64,000 bases of DNA, from NCBI RefSeq assembly GCF_034651555.1, contig NZ_JAYEEQ010000001.1:448763-512762 (forward strand), read 5' to 3'. The notes under the pieces were generated by a model. That model did not search any database. It was not told where the DNA came from and saw only the letters and a list, made by a program, of their open reading frames with translations. This stretch comes from Aurantibrevibacter litoralis (GTDB lineage Bacteria; Bacteroidota; Bacteroidia; Flavobacteriales; Flavobacteriaceae). Shown here piece after piece: positions 18,718-26,153 of this stretch (positions within the stretch are counted from its first letter, which is position 1; each line of letters begins with the position of its first letter). A program made the position numbers and the translations under genes.

Positions 18718-19605
18718 CTACGACAAAACTTTATACAGGGTATAAGAGGAGGTCAGAATAATTAAAACGCCTACTGCAAAAAGCAATACTTTTTTGTTTA
18801 TTCTAGAGGCTACATAGGCTCCAAAAGGAGCGGCGACCACCCCGCCGACGATTAGGCCCAAAATAATTTGCCAATATTGTACCCCCAGAATAAAGATAAA
18901 AATGGCCGTAGCAAAAAAGGTGACAAAAAATTCTGCTGTATTTACGGTGCCTATTGTTTGCCTCGGATTTTTCCCCTGTGCCAATAAATTCGAAGTTACA
19001 ATGGGTCCCCAACCACCGCCCCCGACAGTATCCATAAAGCCGCCGATTAGTGCCAATAAAGGTGCTTTCTTAACAGCCTCTTTTTCTTTAACTTTTTTCG
19101 CGAACCCTTTGTAAATAAGATAGAAGCCTAATAGTAAGAGATACCCTGCTACATAAGGTTTTATTACACCACCATCGAGTACACCCGACAATAAGTAAGC
19201 TCCTAGTACAGCACCAACGACCCCTGTAATGACTAATTTAAAAAAGAGATCTTTATCTATATTTTTAAATTTAATGTGCGACAGCCCAGAGGCTCCTGTG
19301 GTAAATATTTCTGCAGTATGCACACTGGCAGAAGCCAAGGCAGGCGGCACACCAAAATTGAGTAAAAAGGTGGTGCAACTTACCCCGTAGGCCATGCCTA
19401 AAGCACCATCAATCATTTGAGCAAAAAAACCAATGGCAATGAAGCCTAAAAAGGTACTGTCGAACGCCAACAGGCTTTCATCACTCCGAAAAAAGAGGTA
19501 TATAAAGTAGGCAATTAAGATTGTTTTAAGCGTTAAAATGGTAATTCCTATTTGCTTAAAGCTAATTTTTGATAATTTTTTTTCTACAATTTGCACTGCG
19601 CTCAT
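18718..19605 (-). CDS. TauE/SafE-family membrane permease (sulfite exporter-type)
   Basis: A 295-residue polytopic protein with about eight hydrophobic helices. Family markers are FAQMIDGALGMAYGVSCTTFLL near the N-terminus and the repeat-related GGFMDTVGGGGWGPIVTSNLLAQG in the second half, followed by NTAEFFVT. Members move sulfite, sulfoacetate or related organosulfur anions across the inner membrane. The promoter has a TATATTTG box with the shared dyad 15 bp upstream. With the SsuD-like monooxygenase and the sulfite dehydrogenase of this island, export of sulfite released in the cytosol is a plausible role; this is inferred, not shown. Confidence 0.9.
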   Translation of the reverse strand: MSAVQIVEKKLSKISFKQIGITILTLKTILIAYFIYLFFRSDESLLAFDSTFLGFIAIGFFAQMIDGALGMAYGVSCTTFLLNFGVPPALASASVHTAEIFTTGASGLSHIKFKNIDKDLFFKLVITGVVGAVLGAYLLSGVLDGGVIKPYVAGYLLLLGFYLIYKGFAKKVKEKEAVKKAPLLALIGGFMDTVGGGGWGPIVTSNLLAQGKNPRQTIGTVNTAEFFVTFFATAIFIFILGVQYWQIILGLIVGGVVAAPFGAYVASRINKKVLLFAVGVLIILTSSYTLYKVLS

Positions 19606-19662
19606 ACATTTATTTTAGAAATAGTGCAGTCCTATTGCACATAAGTACCCTGAGACGGCGGG

Positions 19663-19702
19663 CAAATATAATAAAAAATATAAAATCTATCGATTTAATA
19701 GG
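19663..19702 (-). promoter_or_regulatory. Promoter and CTAT-N7-ATAG dyad of the TauE/SafE-type gene
   Basis: On the minus strand the dyad CCTATTAAATCGATAGA (19686-19702) is followed after 15 bp by the -7 box TATATTTG (19663-19670), 58 bp before the start codon. The same dyad-to-box spacing occurs at the first polycysteine leader. Confidence 0.65.
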
Positions 19703-19792
19703 ATAAATTTTAAAAACAAAAATTATGTGAGCACCCTAGGCGTTCAGACCCGTGCATTACGGGTTACCATTTGCTCGGGATGTTTTTACAAA

Positions 19793-21007
19793 CTAAGACA
19801 GCATCAATTTGTGATACCTTTCTTTAGCCCCAGTTACATAGGGTACGATAATCAGCAGCAATAGGATATAAGGCAGTACGTAAGGCACATCAAAATAGAC
19901 GGTCAAAGAAATGGTAAGAAGGTGTGCTCGGATGATTTCCAAGGTGTAAATCCATTTGCGTTGTTCTAATAGGGCACCGCAATTTATAAGCGTAATAAGC
20001 AAAAAGGAACCAAAAAATAATTTTTGAAGACCGCTAAGTAAATCAAATGCAAAGGTAGCACCTGTTAAAATAAGAACGCATGTCGCAAGTTGAAAACTGA
20101 GGTAGTTGCGGAAAATACTAGATTCATTAAACCTTTTAGTATCTTTATGCTGCATGAATTTTTTTTCCAAAAAGGGTCTAATGTTTTGATCCATTTGGGC
20201 TGGACTTCCGAAAAGGGCATTCCATTTTTCTTTAAAATGGGTACCTCTTCGGAAGGCTTCAAATAGCTCTAGATAGTAATGAAAATGTTGCCACAAAAAA
20301 CTATAGCTTTTTAAGGGGTGGGTAAGGCCATAGACCGGTTTTTCTTCTTCTTTCTGGAAAGTGCCAAAAAGCTTATCCCAAAAAACAAAAACATCGCCAT
20401 AATTTTTATCCAAATATTTTTCGTTAGAGGCGTGGTGTACCCCATGTAATGAGGGTGTTATGAAAATATGCTCCAGCCAGGGGAGTTTTCCTATAGATTC
20501 GGTATGTGTAAAGAAGGAATATACCCCATGTATCAGTAGAATGCTTACTACCATATCCGGATGAAAACCTATAAAAGGTAAAAGTCCCCAAAACCCATAA
20601 CGAATAAAGGCTTGGAATGTAGTAATGCGTGCCGCAGCAGTAAAGTTAAAATCTTCGCTTTGATGGTGTACGATATGTGCAGCCCAAAATAAATTAATTT
20701 GATGTCCCAGCCGATGATACCAATACCACGTAAAATCGGCAGCCAATAAGAGTGCTATCCAAGTATACCATGTAGTGGCAATGGTAAACAGCGCAAAGTG
20801 GCTGTAGACCCAAACAAAAAATTGGTAGAATCCAATACCAACAAAAAGGTGAATGTAGCGCTCGGTAATACCAATACTCAAATTAGATATGGCACTTTCA
20901 AAACGGTACGCATCCTTTTTTTTGCTCCGTTTTAGAAAAATGGTTTCCAAGTAGACAAACACAAAGAACAATGGAATAGATAGGGCGGCGTAGTTGTAAG
21001 CGTGCAT
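19793..21007 (-). CDS. Sterol desaturase / fatty acid hydroxylase-family membrane protein
   Basis: A 404-residue integral membrane di-iron oxygenase. The three His boxes of the superfamily are present: HRLGH (98-102), HIVHH (111-115) and HGVHH (188-192), the last followed by ASNEKYLDKNYG. Several hydrophobic segments flank them, and a second membrane region lies near residues 310-400. Enzymes of this family hydroxylate or desaturate lipids with O2. The start is 22 bp after the stop of the alpha/beta-hydrolase gene, so both are probably one transcript driven by the dyad-bearing promoter at 21828-21878. Whether a lipid enzyme belongs to a sulfur response (for example sulfonolipid turnover) is speculation. 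Confidence 0.9.
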   Translation of the reverse strand: MHAYNYAALSIPLFFVFVYLETIFLKRSKKKDAYRFESAISNLSIGITERYIHLFVGIGFYQFFVWVYSHFALFTIATTWYTWIALLLAADFTWYWYHRLGHQINLFWAAHIVHHQSEDFNFTAAARITTFQAFIRYGFWGLLPFIGFHPDMVVSILLIHGVYSFFTHTESIGKLPWLEHIFITPSLHGVHHASNEKYLDKNYGDVFVFWDKLFGTFQKEEEKPVYGLTHPLKSYSFLWQHFHYYLELFEAFRRGTHFKEKWNALFGSPAQMDQNIRPFLEKKFMQHKDTKRFNESSIFRNYLSFQLATCVLILTGATFAFDLLSGLQKLFFGSFLLITLINCGALLEQRKWIYTLEIIRAHLLTISLTVYFDVPYVLPYILLLLIIVPYVTGAKERYHKLMLS

Positions 21008-21029
21008 AAAAGGAATATACGGTTATGAT

Positions 21030-21800
21030 TTATACTACTTTAAGAGGAGTCTCTGCAAGAAAATCACCCAAGATATTGTTAAACGCTTCCGGTTGTTCCA
21101 TCATTGGTACATGTCCGCAATGGTTGAGAAGGTGCAGCCTTGCTTTGGAAAAGGAGAGATAAAATTCCTCGGCAACCGAAAGTGGTGTTACCACATCCTG
21201 CATACCCCATATAAGCAGTACGGGCACTTTTATTTTGTGCAGTTCATTTTTTAAATTTTGTTTCTTTGCATCTCTGGCAATTCTTATTATGGCAAGTGCC
21301 TTCTGTCTGTTGTTCAAGGTTTTGAATACACGGTGTACCAGAGCTTCATCAATCACCTGTGTATTGTAAAAAACCTCATGGATTTTAGTCCGGATATAGT
21401 CGTAATCATTTACCCTAGGAAAGGAGTTTCCGAACGTATTCTCATAGAGTCCGGAACTTCCGGTGAGCACCAACGAAGACACCTGTTGCGGATGCTTTAA
21501 GGTATAGCGTAGCGCAATATGCCCCCCAAGCGAATTACCGACTAAAACGGGCTGTTCAATACCATGGTCGGCAATATATGCCTCTAAAAAGGAAACGAAC
21601 CGATCTAAATGCGATGAACAAAGCACTTTTTCAAAAAGCGGTAGTTTCGGGGTATAAATGGTGTGGGTGTTTCCAAATGATCTTACCACATTATGCCAGT
21701 TACTCAGTTCGCCAAATAGACCGTGCAAGAGGATAATATTTTTTTTAGTGGTGTCTTTATTTGGGCTAGGTGGTATTTGGGCTGTAGAAGACGCGCTCAT
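21030..21800 (-). CDS. Alpha/beta-fold hydrolase
   Basis: A 256-residue cytosolic hydrolase. Oxyanion segment LLHGLFGELSNW, nucleophile elbow GNSLGGH with Ser90, acidic residue in LIWGMQDVVTPLS and catalytic His in LNHCGHVPMMEQPE are all visible. The substrate class (ester, lactone or epoxide) cannot be decided. It is the first gene of a two-gene unit with the membrane oxygenase. The leader is short: the start codon lies 27 bp after a TATTTTTG box, itself 26 bp downstream of the shared dyad. Confidence 0.9.
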   Translation of the reverse strand: MSASSTAQIPPSPNKDTTKKNIILLHGLFGELSNWHNVVRSFGNTHTIYTPKLPLFEKVLCSSHLDRFVSFLEAYIADHGIEQPVLVGNSLGGHIALRYTLKHPQQVSSLVLTGSSGLYENTFGNSFPRVNDYDYIRTKIHEVFYNTQVIDEALVHRVFKTLNNRQKALAIIRIARDAKKQNLKNELHKIKVPVLLIWGMQDVVTPLSVAEEFYLSFSKARLHLLNHCGHVPMMEQPEAFNNILGDFLAETPLKVV

Positions 21801-21827
21801 TGAAGTATTTTTTTAATAGTATCGGAG

Positions 21828-21878
21828 CAAAAATAAAATAAAAAATTTAAAAAACATATAATCTATAGATTAAATAGG
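21828..21878 (-). promoter_or_regulatory. Promoter and CTAT-N7-ATAG dyad of the hydrolase/desaturase unit
   Basis: On the minus strand the dyad CCTATTTAATCTATAGA (21862-21878) precedes the -7 box TATTTTTG (21828-21835) by 26 bp. This is one DNA turn farther than at the TauE/SafE-type gene. Confidence 0.62.
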
Positions 21879-21965
21879 ATAAATGGGTAACAACAACATG
21901 CCAAGACCTATTAAACAGTACTAGTGAACCTTGCGCTACGCCGTTCTATTGTGCCTTGTAGGGCG

Positions 21966-22463
21966 CTATTTAAGTAGGTTCACAGTAACAAGCAACTGCC
22001 CATAGTGGCGGGTAGTGTGTTCGGCCGCATGAAAAAGAAGACCAATAACTGTTGTTTCAAGTCGTTTTCGCCCTACATGGCGTATTTCGGTCAGGGTTAA
22101 CGGATCCGTTTTTTGTAATTGCTGCAAGGCCTTAGTTACTTGTTCGTCAAAGTTTTCCTGCAATGTAACCAAAGAAAGATGTGGTTGTGGCACTCCTTCC
22201 GTGCTTAAATAATTCAATTGCGATTCCAAAAGCATCTGCCCATTGGCATAGGTAAATAGCCGGTCCAATACACCGCTTAGGTGTTGCAAATGAAAACCAA
22301 CCGATGCCATACCCTTGGGTTTTTCCCATAAAATAGCATCTTTAGCATCAGCCAAAATCACTTTAAGCTCTTTTTGTACCTGTAAAAGGGCATGTGCTAC
22401 AGGTTGTAGCAGCGCCGGTATATAGGGAACAGGTCCCTTGAGCCAAAATTCCAAATTTTCCAT
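21966..22463 (-). CDS. DinB-family (DinB_2) metal-dependent protein
   Basis: A 165-residue four-helix-bundle protein of the DinB/YfiT group. The N-terminal helix, the central VGFHLQHLSGVLDRLFTYANG with its His, and the C-terminal GLLFHAAEHTTRHYGQLLVTVNLL with a His triad match the metal-binding pattern of this superfamily. Members include thiol-dependent S-transferases (bacillithiol- or mycothiol-dependent) and proteins without known function. Placement in a sulfur-related stretch makes a thiol transferase role worth testing. A weaker dyad (CTAG-N7-ATAG on the minus strand) lies at 22490-22506, without a recognisable -7 box. Confidence 0.85.
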   Translation of the reverse strand: MENLEFWLKGPVPYIPALLQPVAHALLQVQKELKVILADAKDAILWEKPKGMASVGFHLQHLSGVLDRLFTYANGQMLLESQLNYLSTEGVPQPHLSLVTLQENFDEQVTKALQQLQKTDPLTLTEIRHVGRKRLETTVIGLLFHAAEHTTRHYGQLLVTVNLLK

Positions 22464-22569
22464 AAAGTATATGTATAAAGGTAGTTAACGCTATTTTATA
22501 ACTAGAGACCATACCCTAGTAGGGCGTTACCACAAGCGTCAGGCTTTCCGTTTCAATCTAAAGATTCCG

Positions 22570-22734
22570 CGACCCTTGGGTCGAGGTTTCCTAATTACCT
22601 CTCCTTTGGAGAGGTCGGAACTGCCTTTTTGCAGTTCCGGGTGAGGTAAAATACAAAATTTCGGTTTTTGGTCCAAAGGCCAAAATGAAACTGGCGAAAT
22701 ACCCCTATGGCTTGCCTCGGGGATAGTCAGTTTC
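22570..22734. repeat. Chain of five inverted repeats (palindrome-rich element)
   Basis: In order: CGACCC/GGGTCG (22570-22583), CCTCTCC/GGAGAGG (22598-22614), GGAACTGC/GCAGTTCC (22617-22638), TTTTGG/CCAAAA (22666-22685) and GAAACTG/CAGTTTC (22687-22734, with ACCCC/GGGG inside). The stems are perfect and non-overlapping. This looks like a mosaic of dispersed intergenic repeats; mobility is not shown. Confidence 0.55.
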
Positions 22735-22745
22735 AAGAAATTTTT
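22711..22745. repeat. 35-bp direct repeat, copy 1
   Basis: This 35-bp sequence (beginning CTTGCCTCGGGGATAGTCAG) recurs identically at 63840-63874, about 41 kb away. In this copy it forms the right half of the GAAACTG/CAGTTTC inverted repeat. Confidence 0.85.
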
Positions 22746-22952
22746 TATTAAAAATAAAAAAAGGATTTACACTGCAATCCTTAACGCCAAAGATTTTATA
22801 GGTAAGCAACCAAAAGATACCTAATTCATCCTTCAGTAAATATAAGCAAGATATATGAGTGTTTCTTTTTTTGAACTCGCAAATAGGAAATCCGTTTCAG
22901 GCGCATCCAACGATAGTTGGCACGGAATGGAAAATTATTTCAATCTATTTAC

Positions 22953-22992
22953 TCTATAGATTTGGTAGATTAATATTTATGTCTTACATTTG
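22953..22992 (+). promoter_or_regulatory. Promoter and dyad of polycysteine leader 1 / glutamate dehydrogenase-family gene
   Basis: Dyad TCTATAGATTTGGTAGA (22953-22969, CTAT-N7-GTAG) is followed after exactly 15 bp by the -7 box TACATTTG (22985-22992). The leader start codon lies 17 bp downstream of the box. Confidence 0.6.
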
Positions 22993-23009
22993 ATCAAAAT
23001 TTAGACCCC

Positions 23010-23087
23010 ATGACTACGGTACATATAAATTTAAGGAATCAACGATGTTGTTGTAACAGTATATTGAAAAGGGAAAAGCGGTATTAG
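23010..23087 (+). CDS. Polycysteine leader peptide 1 (25 codons, RCCCN)
   Basis: ATG at 23010 opens a 25-codon frame ending TAG at 23087. Codons 13-15 (23046-23054) are three consecutive TGT Cys codons preceded by Arg. The frame begins just after a TAnnTTTG box and ends 48 nt before the next gene. Three Cys codons in a row are improbable by chance and match the logic of polycysteine leaders described in mycobacteria, where ribosomes stalling on low Cys-tRNA change downstream expression. No intrinsic terminator is visible between leader and gene, so control would have to act through translation coupling, Rho, or mRNA structure. Reading it as regulatory is inference. Confidence 0.6.
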   Translation: MTTVHINLRNQRCCCNSILKREKRY

Positions 23088-23135
23088 CGCCCCAATCGTT
23101 TCACAAATACAGTATAAATTACAATTGCATCGCAC

Positions 23136-24410
23136 ATGATTACACAAAATAAAGGAATTTCAGGTTCAACCCGTACATTATTTGATTCCGTTACCGAACG
23201 TATAAACGAAGCGGCGGCACACATCAATGCATCGCCGGAAATTAGATCCATTTTAGAAAAGCCCGTAAAAAAAGTATTCGTAAATATTCCTGTGGTTATG
23301 GATACGGGTACAGTTAAGGTTTTTGAAGCATACCGCATTGTACATTCTACCTTATTAGGACCATCTAAGGGAGGCATTCGGTATTCTTTAGATGTTAATG
23401 AGGACGAGGTCACTGCATTGGCCGCTTGGATGACCTTTAAAACGGCGGTGGTCGATTTGCCTTTTGGCGGTGCCAAAGGTGGCATTCATTGCGATCCTAA
23501 TGCCCTTAGTGAAGGCGAGTTAGAGCGCCTTTCCCGCAATTATGCCCGAGCTATGAAAGACGTTTTTGGTGTTCATAAAGATATTCCTGCACCGGATATG
23601 GGCACAGGTCAAAGGGAAATGGCGTGGATTTTAGACGAATTCAATAAAATTACCGGAGAAAATACATCGGGCATCATCACAGGAAAACCCCTGGAAATGG
23701 GAGGATCTCGAGGTCGAGAAGCGGCAACAGGCAGGGGCGTACGGACAATTACGCTAGAGACGTTACAAAAACTTGGTTTAGAACCCCGCGAGACTACAGC
23801 CGTTATTCAGGGATTTGGCAATGTAGGTTCGCATGCGGCTCGCCTTTTAGCACTAGAGGGTATCCGTATTGTGGCCATCTCGGACCATACAGCTGCCTAT
23901 TATAATCCCGAAGGAATTTCCATTTCCGATGCTATTGCTCACGCGGCAAAGCACAATCGTACTTTAGCCGGATTTAAAGGGGCTTATGCTATTGGTCATG
24001 ACGAATTATTGAACCTTCCATGCGATATTTTAATTCCTGCCGCCAAGGAAAATGTAATTACCGAAACGGTGGCTTATTGCCTAAATGCCCGAATTATTAT
24101 TGAAGCTGCCAATGGGCCTACCTTGCCGGAGGCCGATGCCATTCTGAGAAAAAGAGGGGTATGGGTTGTTCCCGATATTTTGGCCAACGCAGGCGGCGTA
24201 ATTGTGTCGTATTACGAATGGGCTCAAAATAGAGTAGAACAGCATTGGTTGGAAGAAGATATTAATTACAGGCACGATGAAAAAATTAGAACGGCCTTCC
24301 GTAAAGTATGGGAAAATGCCACTAAATACCAAGTTACGTTGCGAACCGCGGCCTATATTACCGCTCTAAAACGTTTGGAAGTAACCTATAAGTTGAAAGG
24401 AAAGTATTGA
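23136..24410 (+). CDS. Glu/Leu/Phe/Val dehydrogenase-family enzyme (glutamate dehydrogenase type)
   Basis: A 424-residue amino-acid dehydrogenase. Substrate-side motifs GPSKGGIRY (Lys78) and MTFKTAVVDLPFGGAKGGI (Lys102 and catalytic Lys114) are intact. The Rossmann-fold signature AVIQGFGNVGSHAA lies in the second half, with ILIPAAKENVIT and IIEAANGPTLPEAD following. The family interconverts an amino acid and its 2-oxo acid with NAD(P) and ammonium; glutamate is the most likely substrate from overall similarity and length. It is unusual in being preceded by a polycysteine leader and followed after 9 nt by tRNA-Cys, suggesting sulfur-linked control of nitrogen release or assimilation. Confidence 0.92.
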   Translation: MITQNKGISGSTRTLFDSVTERINEAAAHINASPEIRSILEKPVKKVFVNIPVVMDTGTVKVFEAYRIVHSTLLGPSKGGIRYSLDVNEDEVTALAAWMTFKTAVVDLPFGGAKGGIHCDPNALSEGELERLSRNYARAMKDVFGVHKDIPAPDMGTGQREMAWILDEFNKITGENTSGIITGKPLEMGGSRGREAATGRGVRTITLETLQKLGLEPRETTAVIQGFGNVGSHAARLLALEGIRIVAISDHTAAYYNPEGISISDAIAHAAKHNRTLAGFKGAYAIGHDELLNLPCDILIPAAKENVITETVAYCLNARIIIEAANGPTLPEADAILRKRGVWVVPDILANAGGVIVSYYEWAQNRVEQHWLEEDINYRHDEKIRTAFRKVWENATKYQVTLRTAAYITALKRLEVTYKLKGKY

Positions 24411-24419
24411 TCCGATAAG

Positions 24420-24490
24420 CGCCCCGTGACCGAGTGGCTAGGTTGAGCTCTGCAAAAGCTTATACAGCGGTTCGAATCCGTTCGGGGTGT
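24420..24490 (+). tRNA. tRNA-Cys (anticodon GCA)
   Basis: The 71-nt cloverleaf can be folded fully by eye. Acceptor stem: 24420-24426 with 24483-24489. D stem: 24429-24431 with 24441-24443. Anticodon stem GAGCT/AGCTT has loop CTGCAAA and anticodon GCA at 24452-24454. T stem AGCGG/CCGTT has loop TTCGAAT. The discriminator base is T (U73), the main identity element for cysteinyl-tRNA synthetase. CCA is not encoded. The first pair is C1-G72, unusual for a tRNA-Cys, and the second is G-T. It lies 9 nt after the dehydrogenase stop and 18 nt before the next gene, so it is probably processed from the same transcript. Confidence 0.93.
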
Positions 24491-24508
24491 CTATCAAAAC
24501 AAAGTAAA

Positions 24509-25438
24509 ATGAAAAAAAGAAAAGTAAATAAAGGTAATCTATTTAGTAAGCTAAGTGCAATTATCTTTGTATTTGGTATTGTTTCTTGCAAAGACATATC
24601 CAAAGACACAGCGGCCATTCAGCAAGAGGATGCACGGTACTTCGCCGAACTTCAGGATTGGCAAAACGAAAGATTTAAAAGTTTAAAGGCCAAGGACGGA
24701 TGGCTCAATCTGGCAGGGCTCTATTGGTTAAACGAAGGAGAGAACACCATAGGCGCAGACAGCACTAATACCATTCAACTTCCCGCAGGTAAAAGTGATG
24801 ACTTTGTAGGCACCTATACCGTGGAGAACGGAAAGATCATATTTACCGTAAATCCTACATCGGTAGTTACCCAAAATAATGAGGCTGTGGTGGTTGTTCC
24901 TATTTTTCCAGCCGAAAAAGCGGTGATCTTAGAACATAAAAATATAGCCTGGTTTGTGATTCAGCGAGGCGAAAAGTTTGCCATACGATTGCGTGATTAT
25001 GACAGTGAATTAGCTAAGAATTTTAGTGGTGTTGCCACATATCCCTTTAAGGAGCAATGGAAAGTAAAGGCAAAATTAGTGCCGCCTATTCAAAAATTAA
25101 TTAGCATCACCGACATTACAGATCGTGTAAGCGAACAAGAAACGGCCGGTACCTTGCATTTCGAAATTGGAGGCAAACCGCATTCCTTAGTGGCAATAGC
25201 CTCAGGCGACAAACTCTTTGTTATTTTTGGTGATGCCACCAATAGTGAAGAAACCTATGATACAGGAAGGTTTCTGTATGCGCAACTGCCCGATGCTGAC
25301 GGATATACTTGGTTAGATTTTAATAAGGCCTATAACCCGCCTTGCGCGTTCACACCCTATTCCACCTGTCCATTGCCACCACCTCAAAATATTTTGACGA
25401 TAAAAATAACGGCCGGCGAAAAACGCTTTATATCCTAA
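24509..25438 (+). CDS. DUF1684-family lipoprotein
   Basis: A protein of about 309 residues starting at ATG 24509; the frame runs upstream into the tRNA, so the longer form is rejected. The signal MKKRKVNKGN...FGIVSCKD has a clear lipobox. The DUF1684 markers are FKSLKAKDGWLNLAGLYWLNEGENTIG near the start and the conserved C-terminal DFNKAYNPPCAFTPYSTCPLPPPQN. The family is widespread and uncharacterised. It is probably periplasmic or outer-membrane anchored. It follows tRNA-Cys by 18 nt and precedes another unassigned gene, likely in one unit. Confidence 0.88.
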   Translation: MKKRKVNKGNLFSKLSAIIFVFGIVSCKDISKDTAAIQQEDARYFAELQDWQNERFKSLKAKDGWLNLAGLYWLNEGENTIGADSTNTIQLPAGKSDDFVGTYTVENGKIIFTVNPTSVVTQNNEAVVVVPIFPAEKAVILEHKNIAWFVIQRGEKFAIRLRDYDSELAKNFSGVATYPFKEQWKVKAKLVPPIQKLISITDITDRVSEQETAGTLHFEIGGKPHSLVAIASGDKLFVIFGDATNSEETYDTGRFLYAQLPDADGYTWLDFNKAYNPPCAFTPYSTCPLPPPQNILTIKITAGEKRFIS

Positions 25439-25506
25439 ATTAGAAATTGAAACCTAAACCTAAACGCATTTACATCGAAAATAATAACAAAAAAAACCGA
25501 AATATT

Positions 25507-25899
25507 ATGCAAGCAGTACAAGAATACAGTCAGACCAGAGCCCTTGAAATTACTAATTTTGAGGCCGAAAACGGAATCACCTACATCACAATCCCTATTT
25601 CCCTAAAGGTCTATGGGAAGCCATTACACTCAGCACCGATAATTTTACTTAATCGGGGATTGCTTCCCGGAAAATCGAACAAACAGTTTGAAAGCTTTCA
25701 CAAAATTGTGGGCAAAGGTAAATTTGTAGATCTTAACACCTATACCTTAATAGAATTTAACATCCCAACGGATCGCTACTTGCATTTGGCCTTCGAAAGT
25801 TATGCGTCCTTTAGCACTCAGGATACCCAAGCCATTATTGATAGGGCCATGGAAATTTTAGAAATACCACAGCCCTTTGCATCCTTTAGGTTTGATTGA
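25507..25899 (+). CDS. Uncharacterised 130-residue protein
   Basis: I do not recognise this protein. A TTG-initiated extension to 25447 is possible, but ATG 25507 (MQAVQEYSQT) fits better, because upstream residues are low-complexity Lys/Asn. The protein has no signal peptide, membrane segment or Cys residue. It alternates beta-prone stretches (YITIPISLKVYG, APIILLNRG, TYTLIEFNIP) with a C-terminal helix (TQAIIDRAMEILEIP). It is likely cytosolic and compact. It ends 17 nt upstream of the dyad in front of the SsuD-like gene and may be the last gene of the dehydrogenase-tRNA-DUF1684 unit. Confidence 0.7.
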   Translation: MQAVQEYSQTRALEITNFEAENGITYITIPISLKVYGKPLHSAPIILLNRGLLPGKSNKQFESFHKIVGKGKFVDLNTYTLIEFNIPTDRYLHLAFESYASFSTQDTQAIIDRAMEILEIPQPFASFRFD

Positions 25900-25916
25900 T
25901 TTTTTTGACATTATAA

Positions 25917-25933
25917 TCTACAAAAACTATAGG
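25917..25933 (+). promoter_or_regulatory. Candidate dyad upstream of the SsuD-like monooxygenase
   Basis: TCTACAAAAACTATAGG fits the pattern CTAY-N7-ATAG of the other sites. No TAnnTTTG box is found at either expected spacing, so promoter position is unclear. The gene starts 220 bp downstream; a 29-codon frame with two separated Cys codons begins at 25939. Confidence 0.4.
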
Positions 25934-26153
25934 TTAAATGTCTTATAAGAGGTGCTCCAAAGATCACCATCTGTTTAAAAATAGTATACAGATACGCATA
26001 AAAGGGTGGGTATGCGCCGTAGCTTAAGTAATTAGCGGGGTATTATCTAAGTGATGGAATCATCAGTAATTAAATTTTTAACATCTTTATGTTCTTGGAT
26101 TATTGTATCTTTTGATGTTATCTATTAGAAACGGTCTAAGAAAAACCCTATTT

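Larger units (their letters stand above)
22464..23009. other. Intergenic region with hairpin chain and divergent control region
   Basis: There is no protein gene in 546 bp apart from frames running through the repeats. It holds a series of five inverted repeats (22570-22734), one half of a 35-bp sequence repeated at 63.8 kb (22711-22745), and the promoter of the first polycysteine leader (22953-22992). Confidence 0.7.

Noticed and set aside
19609..19641. Ten-codon frame MCNRTALFLK ahead of the TauE/SafE-type start
   Set aside because: A single Cys codon at position 2 would not give the run expected of an attenuating leader; could be chance.
22490..22506. CTAG-N7-ATAG sequence upstream of the DinB-family gene
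   Set aside because: One position off the pattern and no recognisable -7 box, so not counted among the regulon sites.
25939..26028. 29-codon frame with two Cys codons after the dyad at 25917
   Set aside because: The Cys codons are far apart (codons 6 and 26), so it does not resemble the polycysteine leaders.
26054..26128. 24-codon frame before the SsuD-like gene
   Set aside because: It contains only one Cys codon and no other leader feature.
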